A DNA stretch of 64,000 bases from Penicillus capitatus. Taxonomy: Eukaryota; Chlorophyta. A model generated the notes under the pieces. That model saw only the letters and a list, made by a program, of their open reading frames with translations. It was not told where the DNA came from and ran no database searches. This document shows, one piece after another, positions 31,976 through 43,852 of this stretch (position 1 is the first letter of the stretch; each line of letters starts with the position of its first letter). The DNA is taken from the NCBI GenBank assembly GCA_965649825.1, contig OZ287696.1, forward strand, positions 1,240,001-1,304,000. The letters run 5' to 3'. The translations under genes were made by a program, and so were the position numbers.

Positions 31976-33249
31976 AGGGGAAGCCATTTACTGAGAACCA
32001 GCACATTTTCTACGCAGGAGATCAGTCTTGCATCGCCGGCTTTGGCACTGTCATCAAGGTATCAGATGCAGTTGACATGCGCAGCGTTTCAAGTCGGTAT
32101 TGGATACAGGAGGACAACCCGGAAACAAGTCGATTGGATCTGACACTCCTTAAACAGTGCACCGCACGTTCTCCTTTCACTGGATGCATGTGGAAAAAGC
32201 TGCATGCGTTCGACGACCCTGATCGAATGTAGTCGATTGGATCGGTGTTCGAGCAAAGACAATGCATCTCTAGCGTTTTCTGTTCGTATTCTTTTGGCCA
32301 CTGAGCGATGGACCACTCAGAGAAATCGTGCGAAGTCCTCGTTCTATCAATCTGCGAAAAAGAAAGAGGATTCAAAGATGATGTGTTCGATGGAAATGTG
32401 TAGAATGGTCTGCTTTCACGGAACAGCTTTTAGAGTGTCAGAGGTTATGTGCTGAATGCGTCACCATTCGTTTCAAGTGTCGTGATTGCTCGGCAATGAA
32501 AAGGACTTGTTCCGTCCGTGTCCTTTTCTACTTACCATCTGCAACTCAGAACACAGTTGCGCTTTTCATAAAGGGCAGCTCGATGTTGCTGCTCTGACTT
32601 TTCAAAAGTTGATGAGTATTTGCCGCATCCTCTTAGAATCATTTGAGCGTCGGAGTGTGCTCTACTTTCAAAAAGTTTCATCGATCGAGACACAAAGCGC
32701 GGTGTCGACTCGAAGCCTCCTCTTTCACAACGTCGATCGGTCATCGAAACAGATAGACACCTCTGATCGCATCGCATCGCTTGTTGTTTTGCGATCTTGT
32801 ATCGACATTCGCTCGAGGATTGGGCGCTTTCGATCGCATTGTAATTCTGAAGAAAATGCTCCGTCCGGCACAGAAGGTCGCCAATCGAAGTCATCTCCCG
32901 ACGTCAAGATGAAATGCGCGCATCACAATGCAACAGTTGTGGCGTCCTTCTCTTCACACGATGTCTGTGGTGTCATAGCGAGGACGACAGAAAGCCGTCA
33001 ACATCATCCCACTGTGCACGGGATGCTTCATCTTGGCCAACAGGCGCTGCATGGATGTATCATGCATGGTCATGTGTGTTGAGTGAGATACAGGATCTCA
33101 GACACGTCGATCACGATGGGGGTGCTATCATCGTACGAGATGCCGTTATTGCGTGCCACGTCGATGATTGCTCTGCGAACGCCCTTCGTCCGAACGCGAA
33201 TCGACGCGGTTTCGCGTCGAGGAATCGCAGGGTACATCGTCTACTGAGA
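31976..33249. other. About 1.27 kb without a confident gene
   Basis: Plus-strand frames such as 32486-33082 and minus frames overlapping them are open. None has recognisable domains, and the last exons of the propeller gene may reach in here. The same stretch recurs at 38,047-39,320. Confidence 0.35.
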
Positions 33250-33430
33250 CTGTAGAATTGCCACAAATGAGGTGGCCTAAAAAGCTTAACAGGTGTCTGT
33301 ACGGTTGACAAAAAGGAGTTGACCCAAACAGTTTAACAGGTGTCTGTACAGTTGACAAAAAGGAGTTGACCCAAACAGTTTAACAGGTGTCTGTACAATT
33401 GCCATGAAAAAATGGCCTAAACAAGAATCA
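33250..33430. repeat. 47-bp tandem repeats, locus 2
   Basis: AGGTGTCTGTAC recurs at 33291, 33338 and 33385, each 47 bp apart, with GGCCTAAA or GACCCAAACAGTTTAACAGG between. It is the same family as 14,190-14,330. Confidence 0.85.
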
Positions 33431-33489
33431 ATCGCTCTATTAAACCCAGAATGTACCACAACAACTAGAACGTATACGATCAGCTCGAT

Positions 33490-33980
33490 AATAGGCTGTC
33501 TGCTGCGTGATGTCAGATTATAGGCTGCTGGAGGCTTCAGTATTGGCTGCCCGCTGCTGGAGGCTTGGTTTTATGCTGCCCGCTGCTGGAGGCTTCATTA
33601 TATGCTGCCCGGCTGCTGGAGGCTTGATTTCATGCTGTCTGCTGGAGGCTTCATTATATGCTGCCCGCTGCTGGAGGCTTGATTTCATGCTGTCTGCTGG
33701 AGGCTTCATTATATGCTGCCCGCTGCTGGAGGCTTCATTATATGCTGCCCGCTGCTGGAGGCTTCATTATATGCTGCCCGCTGCTGGAGGCTTCATTATA
33801 TGCTGCCCGCTGCTGGAGGCTTGATTTCATGCTGTCTGCTGGAGGCTTGATTATATGATGTCTGCTGCTAGAGAATTGATTATATGCTGCCCGCTGCTGG
33901 AGGCTTAGACAAAAGGCTTCTGGAGCCTTCATCAAAGGCTGTCGTCTCAATCGTAGGCTGTCGGATGTAGAATCTCAGGC
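33490..33980. repeat. Minisatellite, locus 2, cut by the assembly gap
   Basis: Units of about 29-30 bp (GCTGCCCGCTGCTGGAGGCT then TCATTATAT) alternate with shorter ones (GCTGTCTGCTGGAGGCTTGA). Copies here are much more alike than at locus 1. The array runs straight into the run of Ns; the sequence at 40,051 onward shows how it probably continues. Confidence 0.9.
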
Positions 33981-34080
33981 NNNNNNNNNNNNNNNNNNNN
34001 NNNNNNNNNNNNNNNNNNNNNNNNNNNNNNNNNNNNNNNNNNNNNNNNNNNNNNNNNNNNNNNNNNNNNNNNNNNNNNNN
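33981..34080. other. Assembly gap of 100 N
   Basis: Exactly 100 undetermined bases, the usual placeholder for a scaffold join of unknown size. Minisatellite lies on the left and plastid psbA on the right. Confidence 0.99.
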
Positions 34081-34761
<681 letters not shown>

Positions 34762-35034
34762 GGTCTCCTCCTCTCATCTTCCCTCCACATGGCAGTGACC
34801 TCCCTGCTCTGCGCGCTCGTGATGCACGGATTCGAAGACGCTGTCAAGGATGAGCTGGAAAAAGTGGAAGACATCGACTGGCAGGGACTCGAAACGAACA
34901 CCTACGAGGCCACCTGGTCTTTCGCCTATATCTCGGCAGGCGTTTATCTCGTCTTTTTCATCTGGCTGTTCTTTGCTCCCGGCGCCTTCCGCAAAGAAGA
35001 GCGGGAGCGAGACGAAAAAGATGAGGCAGCATGA
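34762..35034 (+). pseudogene. Truncated copy of the four-pass membrane protein gene
   Basis: It starts inside span 3 (first in-frame Met: MAVTSLLCALVMHGFEDAVK, 34789) and keeps span 4 and the C-terminus. The first half is replaced by the plastid hairpin. If the duplication is an assembly artefact this is the same gene as at 28,424-28,963. Confidence 0.85.
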
Positions 35035-35204
35035 ACACACCGTACACGCATCTCTGGAGTTTGGAACAGGTGCATGTCGCGGAATCAAGTTGCAATTTTG
35101 ACAAGCCTTCTTCATATGAGTTGTTGCTGGCTCCAGTCATCTGCATCACACATCAATCATTCGCACTCTCATCACAGAAGAGCGATGTTGGCTCTGCGAT
35201 TCTG

Positions 35205-38046
35205 ATGAACTTTATTAACAACGGAATGGAAGCTGCTTGCGTTCGAGAAACGTTGTTTATCGATTTCGACGCGCCGACAGCGATTGCTTGGTCCGCGAAT
35301 GGAAATCTGATCGCCGTCGCCTTTCCGCACCGGGACCAGACAACCGCACGTGTCATTCTCCTGGAACCCGACGTTCTGCATGTATTGTCCCGGCGGTACA
35401 GGAGACACCGCCTTTAACGACGCCGTCTTCTGCAGGAACACACGGTGCTCGAAGTCCCCCTTCAATCTCCTTCCGACTTCGTCGCCTTCCTGAGCTTCTC
35501 TCCTCCACACGCATCTCTGACGCTCATAACGGCGACCAAACAGGGGAAGATACTGTTGTGGACACCACGTCAGAATTCCCATACCTACCAGCCTGTCGCA
35601 CTCAATACCTGGGCTGCTGAGCATGTGATGCTTCTGAGGGTGAGAGCAGAGATGTTGATCGATCTGTACGTTACATTAGGTGACAATCGAGACTGGAGAG
35701 TTGCTCTTCTGTCGGTTTCTCTCGCCGCCGTCGTCTTTCCAATGGCCACCAAAAGATCCTCAATACAAACCTGTTGCGCAAGGGGCACCTCTCGAACAGC
35801 GTTTCTGTTCAATGGAACATATCGTGATAGACGATCCGGCCTGGCTTAGGGTCGGCATTCTTCATTTCCTGACCCTGGATAGATCTGGTGCGATGCATGT
35901 GCGATGCTTGATGGTTATCTGTATCTTCAGCGTCTCACTCTTGCTTCTCAGGTGCATCAGAGCGCGTTGGATAAATGGATCGTAACGCAGGGACAGAGTG
36001 TGGGCGACGTCCTTCCAGGAGAGCTACGGTGTGCGGACGTCATCGGCGGACGTGGCTCTTTCCTCACGATGGCCGTCGTTACGGAATCCAATCCGTTCAT
36101 TGCTGTGCTTTTGGAGATTCGTGGACATCCGAATGGCGCAGATCAGCTTGAGACGCCTTCTTTCTCGGTGAGATCCTTCGGAGAGCATCGCGAATCCCAC
36201 GAACAGCCTTTGTGTGTTCGTATCTCAAGATGGAGATGCTGGCTATGGTGCGGCCATCGATCGAGCATCCCATCTGCGACGTGCAGTTCCGTCCTGCATC
36301 ACTGGGCGATGGACTGGTCATTCTACAGAGAAGTTCCGATCGGGTTGGCGTCTCGAAGCACACGGCCGTCTCACACGATCCCGTTGGCTATACAGGTAGA
36401 CAATGCATCCGTCAATGGCTGCGCCTGCAATTCTGTTGATTGTAGAAGCCAAAAGACTGATTCTGAATCTCGACAGCATCGATTCTGCGAACGTCGAGAA
36501 GATTTCGATGGTTCTGTCCACGGATAACACCTGTGTTGGGCTGTGGGTGCCGGGGACAGCGCTATCGCTCATTTCGTTGCACTCAATGTCGATCACAGAT
36601 CGACTCGATCGGGGAAACGCATCCTCCTGTCTTGCGGGTGTTTTCAGTCCAAACGGCGTCTGCTTTGCCGGAGTCTTTCAAGCAGAAGGACGGCTGTCCC
36701 TGGAGATTTGGAGCCTGCCCGAGGCATCCATCGGTTCAAATGGCGTTTTCGAGAATCTGAAATCATTCTGTCTGTGGGACTGCATGCGTGCCGTCTGGGC
36801 ACTCCTCACACATGCCGATCCATGGGATATCAGCCAACGTATCCAGAGGCATGCCCAGGCACTTCCGGAATCTCTGGCATACTTTTCTCTCTTCTACTTG
36901 GACGGGATGCTTCACCGCCATCCACACTTCAGTCGTCCCCAGTACGCAGATCTGCTCGACAGAATCAAGATTCGAGTCTTTCTCGAGAGTCGAGATCCAA
37001 CGATTCGAGTCGAACGTCCCTATTGGTAGATGCGCTCGAGGTGCTGCTCTTCTGCAGGTCGTGCTGATGGACTTATATTCAAGGCGCATGATTTTTAATC
37101 TCTATCACGCCTTCGCCTCCGCATTGCTGTCCAACTCTCAGGCAGCGCACATCAAAATCTCTTTGGAAGAATGGACAGAGGGAGACAAAGAGAGCTGCAG
37201 GAGGTGGATGCACTGGATCGAGGAATTCTTTCGGCTTCTTTGCACAGTGAGGCTTGCCTTTCTTCCGGCACAAGATAGGGATACCGTTTGGCGCATAGTG
37301 TGTCAAGACATGGTGTGTCCGAAACGTCAATGCTGCCGAGAAGACAGCAGATGACGTTCCTTTCGTTCGTCTCCTCTGCGATTCGCATTTCATAAAGCGT
37401 CTCTGCACACTCCTGTACTGTTTTTGCGAATTCTCAAAACTGAGTCTGTCGTCATCGCAGTCCAATGGTCTGCTCCCTCTTCGAGATCTGGATGTCAATG
37501 GACGTCTATTTGTCTGTCTTAGAAAAGCACAAGTTCTTCAAGGATACCTGTTGCGATACCGTCAGCCAGATTCACCTTGTTGTGAAGAAGGCCAACAAAC
37601 ACGGGAGCATCAAGGATCAAGAATCGTGTGAAGGCGTTGAAGCTTTTAGGGACTTGGTCAGTCAGACCAGGAAGACATGTGGAGGACCTGTTCATCTGCA
37701 CTATGCTCGACTGGATGGGCCCATCACAGAGGAGGTCAACGAACAGTAGATTCGCAATCGATGATGCAGAACTGTGCAGGTCCTCCGAACGCTTCATCAT
37801 CAAATCCCGATGATTCGTGAATCGACGCCATGGGATCAGACGGCGATCGAGACGAAGGCCAGAGAATTGGGACTTCTGCCGGATCGAGCCTTGAAGGGAC
37901 TGCTCTTGATGAAAGAGAAGGAAAAACGACATCCGTTCCAAATGTCGCCAAAACGCTACATACCGTACAGCGAGCGACATGAGCATCTCTGCACCGCATC
38001 CATGTGTTTGTTTGTAGTAAGCGATTGCCTCTTTTCGATTGCATGA
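35205..38046 (+). CDS. Second copy of the propeller-like (tentative MED16-like) gene
   Basis: Apparently identical to 29,134-31,975, introns included. Complete identity in introns and flanks argues against two separate loci. Confidence 0.4.
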
Positions 38047-39320
38047 AGGGGAAGCCATTTACTGAGAACCAGCACATTTTCTACGCAGGAGATCAGTCTT
38101 GCATCGCCGGCTTTGGCACTGTCATCAAGGTATCAGATGCAGTTGACATGCGCAGCGTTTCAAGTCGGTATTGGATACAGGAGGACAACCCGGAAACAAG
38201 TCGATTGGATCTGACACTCCTTAAACAGTGCACCGCACGTTCTCCTTTCACTGGATGCATGTGGAAAAAGCTGCATGCGTTCGACGACCCTGATCGAATG
38301 TAGTCGATTGGATCGGTGTTCGAGCAAAGACAATGCATCTCTAGCGTTTTCTGTTCGTATTCTTTTGGCCACTGAGCGATGGACCACTCAGAGAAATCGT
38401 GCGAAGTCCTCGTTCTATCAATCTGCGAAAAAGAAAGAGGATTCAAAGATGATGTGTTCGATGGAAATGTGTAGAATGGTCTGCTTTCACGGAACAGCTT
38501 TTAGAGTGTCAGAGGTTATGTGCTGAATGCGTCACCATTCGTTTCAAGTGTCGTGATTGCTCGGCAATGAAAAGGACTTGTTCCGTCCGTGTCCTTTTCT
38601 ACTTACCATCTGCAACTCAGAACACAGTTGCGCTTTTCATAAAGGGCAGCTCGATGTTGCTGCTCTGACTTTTCAAAAGTTGATGAGTATTTGCCGCATC
38701 CTCTTAGAATCATTTGAGCGTCGGAGTGTGCTCTACTTTCAAAAAGTTTCATCGATCGAGACACAAAGCGCGGTGTCGACTCGAAGCCTCCTCTTTCACA
38801 ACGTCGATCGGTCATCGAAACAGATAGACACCTCTGATCGCATCGCATCGCTTGTTGTTTTGCGATCTTGTATCGACATTCGCTCGAGGATTGGGCGCTT
38901 TCGATCGCATTGTAATTCTGAAGAAAATGCTCCGTCCGGCACAGAAGGTCGCCAATCGAAGTCATCTCCCGACGTCAAGATGAAATGCGCGCATCACAAT
39001 GCAACAGTTGTGGCGTCCTTCTCTTCACACGATGTCTGTGGTGTCATAGCGAGGACGACAGAAAGCCGTCAACATCATCCCACTGTGCACGGGATGCTTC
39101 ATCTTGGCCAACAGGCGCTGCATGGATGTATCATGCATGGTCATGTGTGTTGAGTGAGATACAGGATCTCAGACACGTCGATCACGATGGGGGTGCTATC
39201 ATCGTACGAGATGCCGTTATTGCGTGCCACGTCGATGATTGCTCTGCGAACGCCCTTCGTCCGAACGCGAATCGACGCGGTTTCGCGTCGAGGAATCGCA
39301 GGGTACATCGTCTACTGAGA
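38047..39320. other. Copy of the gene-poor stretch 31,976-33,249
   Basis: Same content as the first copy; nothing further seen. Confidence 0.35.
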
Positions 39321-39501
39321 CTGTAGAATTGCCACAAATGAGGTGGCCTAAAAAGCTTAACAGGTGTCTGTACGGTTGACAAAAAGGAGTTGACCCAAAC
39401 AGTTTAACAGGTGTCTGTACAGTTGACAAAAAGGAGTTGACCCAAACAGTTTAACAGGTGTCTGTACAATTGCCATGAAAAAATGGCCTAAACAAGAATC
39501 A
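39321..39501. repeat. 47-bp tandem repeats, copy inside the duplication
   Basis: Exact counterpart of 33,250-33,430. Confidence 0.85.
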
Positions 39502-39560
39502 ATCGCTCTATTAAACCCAGAATGTACCACAACAACTAGAACGTATACGATCAGCTCGAT

Positions 39561-40250
39561 AATAGGCTGTCTGCTGCGTGATGTCAGATTATAGGCTGCT
39601 GGAGGCTTCAGTATTGGCTGCCCGCTGCTGGAGGCTTGGTTTTATGCTGCCCGCTGCTGGAGGCTTCATTATATGCTGCCCGGCTGCTGGAGGCTTGATT
39701 TCATGCTGTCTGCTGGAGGCTTCATTATATGCTGCCCGCTGCTGGAGGCTTGATTTCATGCTGTCTGCTGGAGGCTTCATTATATGCTGCCCGCTGCTGG
39801 AGGCTTCATTATATGCTGCCCGCTGCTGGAGGCTTCATTATATGCTGCCCGCTGCTGGAGGCTTCATTATATGCTGCCCGCTGCTGGAGGCTTGATTTCA
39901 TGCTGTCTGCTGGAGGCTTGATTATATGATGTCTGCTGCTAGAGAATTGATTATATGCTGCCCGCTGCTGGAGGCTTAGACAAAAGGCTTCTGGAGCCTT
40001 CATCAAAGGCTGTCGTCTCAATCGTAGGCTGTCGGATGTAGAATCTCAGGCTGCTGGAGGCTTCTTGATAGGTCCTCCCTCGTCTTCATCAAAGGCTGCT
40101 GGAAGCTTCATGATAATCTGCTGTCTGCTGGAGGCTTGATAATCATCTGCTGTCTGCTGGAGGCTTGATAATCTGCTGTCTGCTGCTGTCAAATCAAAGG
40201 ATATATGCTGCTGGAGGCTTCATTGTAGATAGTAGTCTTCATCCCCGCTG
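39561..40250. repeat. Minisatellite, locus 2, first part
   Basis: Same array as 33,490-33,980, continuing past the duplicated end with units ending GGAGGCTTGATAATCTGCTG. Confidence 0.9.
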
Positions 40251-42364
40251 TCCGATGCCGGCTGTCGGCTGTCTTCGCCGTCTTTACCGCCGACTGTTGA
40301 TCGCCAGCATCTTCACCGCCGGCTGTCGGCACATCGCCGACTTCATCGAAGGCTGTCCACGCAGGCTACTTCACACGGCAGTCGAATGCCGGCTTTCTCA
40401 CCGCCTGCTAGCTTCGCTTCCGACTTCTTCGCCGCCGGCTGCTGGTTGCCCGCTGTCGTCTTCGTCGCAGGCTGTCTTTATGGTCGTCTGTCGGGGCTGT
40501 CGTCTTCGTCGTCGCCGTCTGTGGATGCCGGTGGCCTCTTCATTACTGGCTGTCGCCGCCGCCGACTGTCTTGGCCGTCGGCAGTCTTGGCCTGTTGTCT
40601 TTATGGCCGGCAGTCTTGGGTGCCGGCTTTCTCACCGACTGCTGGCTTCTTCATCCGGCTGTCGGATGCCAGCTTACTCACCGCCGGCTGTCGGCTGTCT
40701 TCGCCGGCTTTGCCGCTGACTGTTGATCACCAGCTTCTTCGCCGGCAGTCTGGGCCGGCTGTCAGATGCCGGCTATCGTCTTCGCCGCCGACAGTCTTCC
40801 TCTCCGGCTGTGGATGCCGGCCGTCTTCATGGCCGGCTGTGGGGGCCGGCTCTCAGGGCTGGCGGCTGTCGTCGCCGCCAGCTGTCTTCAGAGCCGGCTG
40901 TGGGGGCCGGCTCTCAAGGCCACCGGCTTCTTCGTTGCCGGCTTCATCGCCGCCGGCTGTGGATGCCGGCCGTCTGTCGGGGCCGGCGGCTTCTTCGTGG
41001 CCGGCTTCACCGCCGCCGGCTGTCTTCCTCTCTGGCTGTCTTGGCCGGCGGCTTCTTCATGGCCGGCTAATATGGCCGGCTTCACCGCCGCCGGCTGTCT
41101 TCCTCTCTGGCTGTCTTGGCCGGCGGCTTCTTCATGGCCGGCTAATATGGCCGGCTGTCTCGGGTGCCGGCTGTGAGATCCGGCTATAATGGTCGGCTGT
41201 GGATGCCGGCTGTCGGGGCCGTCTGTCTTACTCTCCGGCAGTCGTGGGGGCTGGCTGGCTGTCTCCGCGGGCAGTCTTAGCCGCCAGCTTTTGGGCCCGG
41301 CGGCTTCTTCATGGCCGGTTGTCGCCACCGGCTGTTGGGCCCGGCCGTCTTCATGGCCGGCTGTGGGTGCCGCGGGCAGTCTTGGCCGCCGGCTGTGGGG
41401 GCCGGCTGTCAGGGCCGGCTGTCAGGGCCGGCTGACGGATGCCGGCGGCTGTGGGGCCGGCTGTCTTCATAACCGGCCGTCTTCGCCGCCGGCTGTCTTG
41501 GCCGGCTGTCTTCAGAGCCGGCTGTGGGGGCCGGCGGCTTCTTCATGGCCGGTTGTCGCCACCGGCTGTTGGGCCCGGCCGTCTTCATGGCCGGCTGTGG
41601 GGGCCGCGGGCAGTCTTGGCCGCCAGCTGTGGGGGCCGGCTGTCTTCATGGCCGGCTGACGGATGCCGGCGGCTGTGGGGCCGGCTGTCTTCATGGCCGG
41701 CTGACGGATGCCGGCCGTCTTCATGGCCGGCCGGCTGTCGCCGCCGGCTGTCTTCAGAGCCGGATGTGGGGGCCGGCGGCTTCTTCATGGCCGGTTGTCG
41801 CCACCGGCTGTTGAGGCCGGCCGTCTTCATGGCCGGCCGGCTGTCGCCGCCGGCTGTCTTCAGAGCCGGCTGTGGGGGCCGGCGGCTTCTTCATGGCCGG
41901 TTGTCTCCACCGGCTGTTGGGCCCGGCCGTCTTCATGGCCGGCTGTGGGGGCCGCGGGCAGTCTTGGCCGCCAGCTGTGGGGGCCGGCTGTGGGGGCCGG
42001 CTGTGGGGGCCGCGGGCAGTCTTGGCCGCCAGCTGTGGGGGCCGGCTGTGAGGGCCGGCTGACGGATGCCGGCCGTCTTCATGGCCGGCTTTCTTCAGAG
42101 CCCTCTGTGGGGGCCGGCCGTCTTCATAGCCGGCTGCGGGGGCCGGCTGCGGGGGCCGGCTGTTGGCGCCGGCGGTTTCTTCATGGCCGGCTGTCGCCAC
42201 CGGCTGCGGGGGCCGGGGCTGTTGTGGCCGGCCGTCTTCATGGCCGGCTCTCTCGGGTGCCGGCTTCTCCATCCGGCTGTCATGGCCGGCTGTTTTCGTA
42301 GCCGGCTGTGGGGGCCGGCTGTCTTCAAAGCCGGCTGTCGGGGCCGGCCGTCTTCATGGCCGGC
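40251..42364. repeat. GC-rich continuation of the minisatellite
   Basis: About 2.1 kb of short units such as GGCCGGCTGTCTTCAT, GGCTGTGGGGGCCGGC and GCCGCCGGCTGTC. They share GGCTGTC and CTTCAT with the first part but are far richer in GC. Larger blocks recur, for example GTTGTCGCCACCGGCTGTTG in several places about 210-280 bp apart. Long frames (up to 267 codons) on both strands encode only low-complexity Ala/Gly/Arg/Pro sequence and are not genes. Confidence 0.92.
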
Positions 42365-42835
42365 GTCTTGGACAGCGGTAGCCGAAAATCATGAAGAGAG
42401 CGGCGACCGAGAAACGATTTAGCGGAAAGGGTAGACGCACCAAGAAACGTCCAAAAACTTGAAGAAACCGAGAAAGCAATAAAATTCAGGAACGCTGATG
42501 GTTTTTGACCGCAAATGAAAAAACCGCAACCGTATTCGGCAGTTGATGATGGCGACGTAATCACCAACGACGAAACCGTCCCACAAGAAGCAAGCGCTAA
42601 GTGTCTCGGCTGAGAATGCTGCCAACACCAAAAGGTCCTGATTTGGAACAGAGTGTGCCGTTATCCTGTCTAGGTGTGAAGGAATGCTTCTTCTTGAAGA
42701 TGCAGAAGTGGCGGTTATGACTGATCCATGAGAGGCCGCGGGTGAAGATCGACTTGTATACCAAGCTCTGGCACTCAGCAAATCATGTTCTGGAAATCGC
42801 CAAGTGGACTTATACCTATTGCATCATAGTACAGG
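42365..42835. repeat. Dispersed ~470-bp block, copy 2
   Basis: Homologous to 18,268-18,728 and directly abutting the end of the minisatellite. The frame that is open in copy 1 has stops here, so any coding content is lost or was never present. Confidence 0.8.
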
Positions 42836-43852
42836 TTTTTGTTAGCTTGAGTGTTGCAATGTTAGTCCTCTCGTGCATTCGCTGGATGTTCTGTCTCTCT
42901 GTATGTGTCAGATGCACCCCCATCCGACCCGGATGTTAGCTTTGTCTGAGAATTAGGCAACTGAAGATCCATCCATCCAGTCGCTCTTTGTTTGCATGTC
43001 TGTCATTCTCATTCTTCATTAAGTGTCTAAAAAGGTGAAAGGAGGTATCCTTCAAGAATCGTTTTCGTTGTCCAATGTGGCGCGACTGTAAGGTTCTTTC
43101 GATGAGTCGAAGTAGAGACATATCATTCATTTCGCGTTTTAAATCGTCTGCTATTACACATGAGTAAATCCAGTCTGAGGTGTGCACTTCAGTCAACCTA
43201 GGCCTTCGCGCCCTGTAAGTCACATTTGTCAATGTCTTTGAACTCTCCAAAGGCTGCTGCTCTTAGACTGACAAAAAGCAGCGACTGTTATCAAATCTCA
43301 GGGATGGATGTTCCTTCGAGAAGCAGAACTGCTGGTTGTGTCGTGATCGGGTACAAAATCCACCGCTACTGTCTAGCAGTCTTAACAAAAGATGATCGGT
43401 CCCGGTTAGAAGTCGAGGCATCAATTGTTCGAAGATGATCCCAGAAGTGTTTCAGAACCTGCTGCTGTGCAAAGAGACAAGGGCCATCAGATGATAGCGA
43501 TCAGAAAAAGGCCGTACATAGATTTCACACACCCGTCTGTCCTGCCTCTCTAGAAAATATGATTCGATCTCGATCGTCGCCATTAATCGATCGATCGATC
43601 GATTAGCATCCGGAAAACTGTAAGTCGATCTCGATCGTCACGATCGACTGGTCAATCGGCGGTCACAATCGGGCGGACTGATCATTCCGCCGTAAATATT
43701 TGAGCACGCATGTGCATTTCTATCACCGTGTCCTTGAAAACGCTATGACGACAAGGAAAGCGCGCATTCGTTCAGATAATTCGTCGCACGTACGAAATGA
43801 GAGTCCAGGTGTGCGATGCATTACTGTGTGTATGCAAAACAATTTTGCGAGT
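42836..43852. other. About 1 kb intergenic, with a GATC-rich palindromic patch
   Basis: No gene is supported. At 43584-43605 lies a perfect 22-bp palindrome made of repeated CGAT, and near 43,565 and 43,625 the segment TCGATCTCGATCGTC occurs twice, with GATCGACT following as a partial inverted repeat. Confidence 0.5.

Larger units (their letters stand above)
28691..33980. repeat. First copy of an identical 5,290-bp direct duplication
   Basis: Every base I compared between this stretch and 34,762-40,051 is the same at a constant offset of 6,071, and all frames translate identically. The copy ends exactly at the N gap. See the matching entry for copy 2 and the findings for the assembly interpretation. 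Confidence 0.95.
34762..40051. repeat. Second copy of the identical 5,290-bp duplication
   Basis: It matches 28,691-33,980 throughout. It starts within the four-pass membrane protein gene and ends within the minisatellite, where this copy continues uninterrupted. It therefore contains a second propeller-like gene, a second set of 47-bp repeats and a second array start. Confidence 0.95.

Noticed and set aside
33250-33980. Regular repeats that could suggest a CRISPR array
   Set aside because: There are no constant repeats with unique spacers and no cas genes, and the setting is eukaryotic. The repeats are head-to-tail minisatellites.
40386-41189. Long open frames (up to 267 codons) on both strands in the GC-rich array
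   Set aside because: They exist because the repeat rarely spells a stop. Their products are monotonous Ala/Gly/Arg/Leu/Ser strings with no domain.
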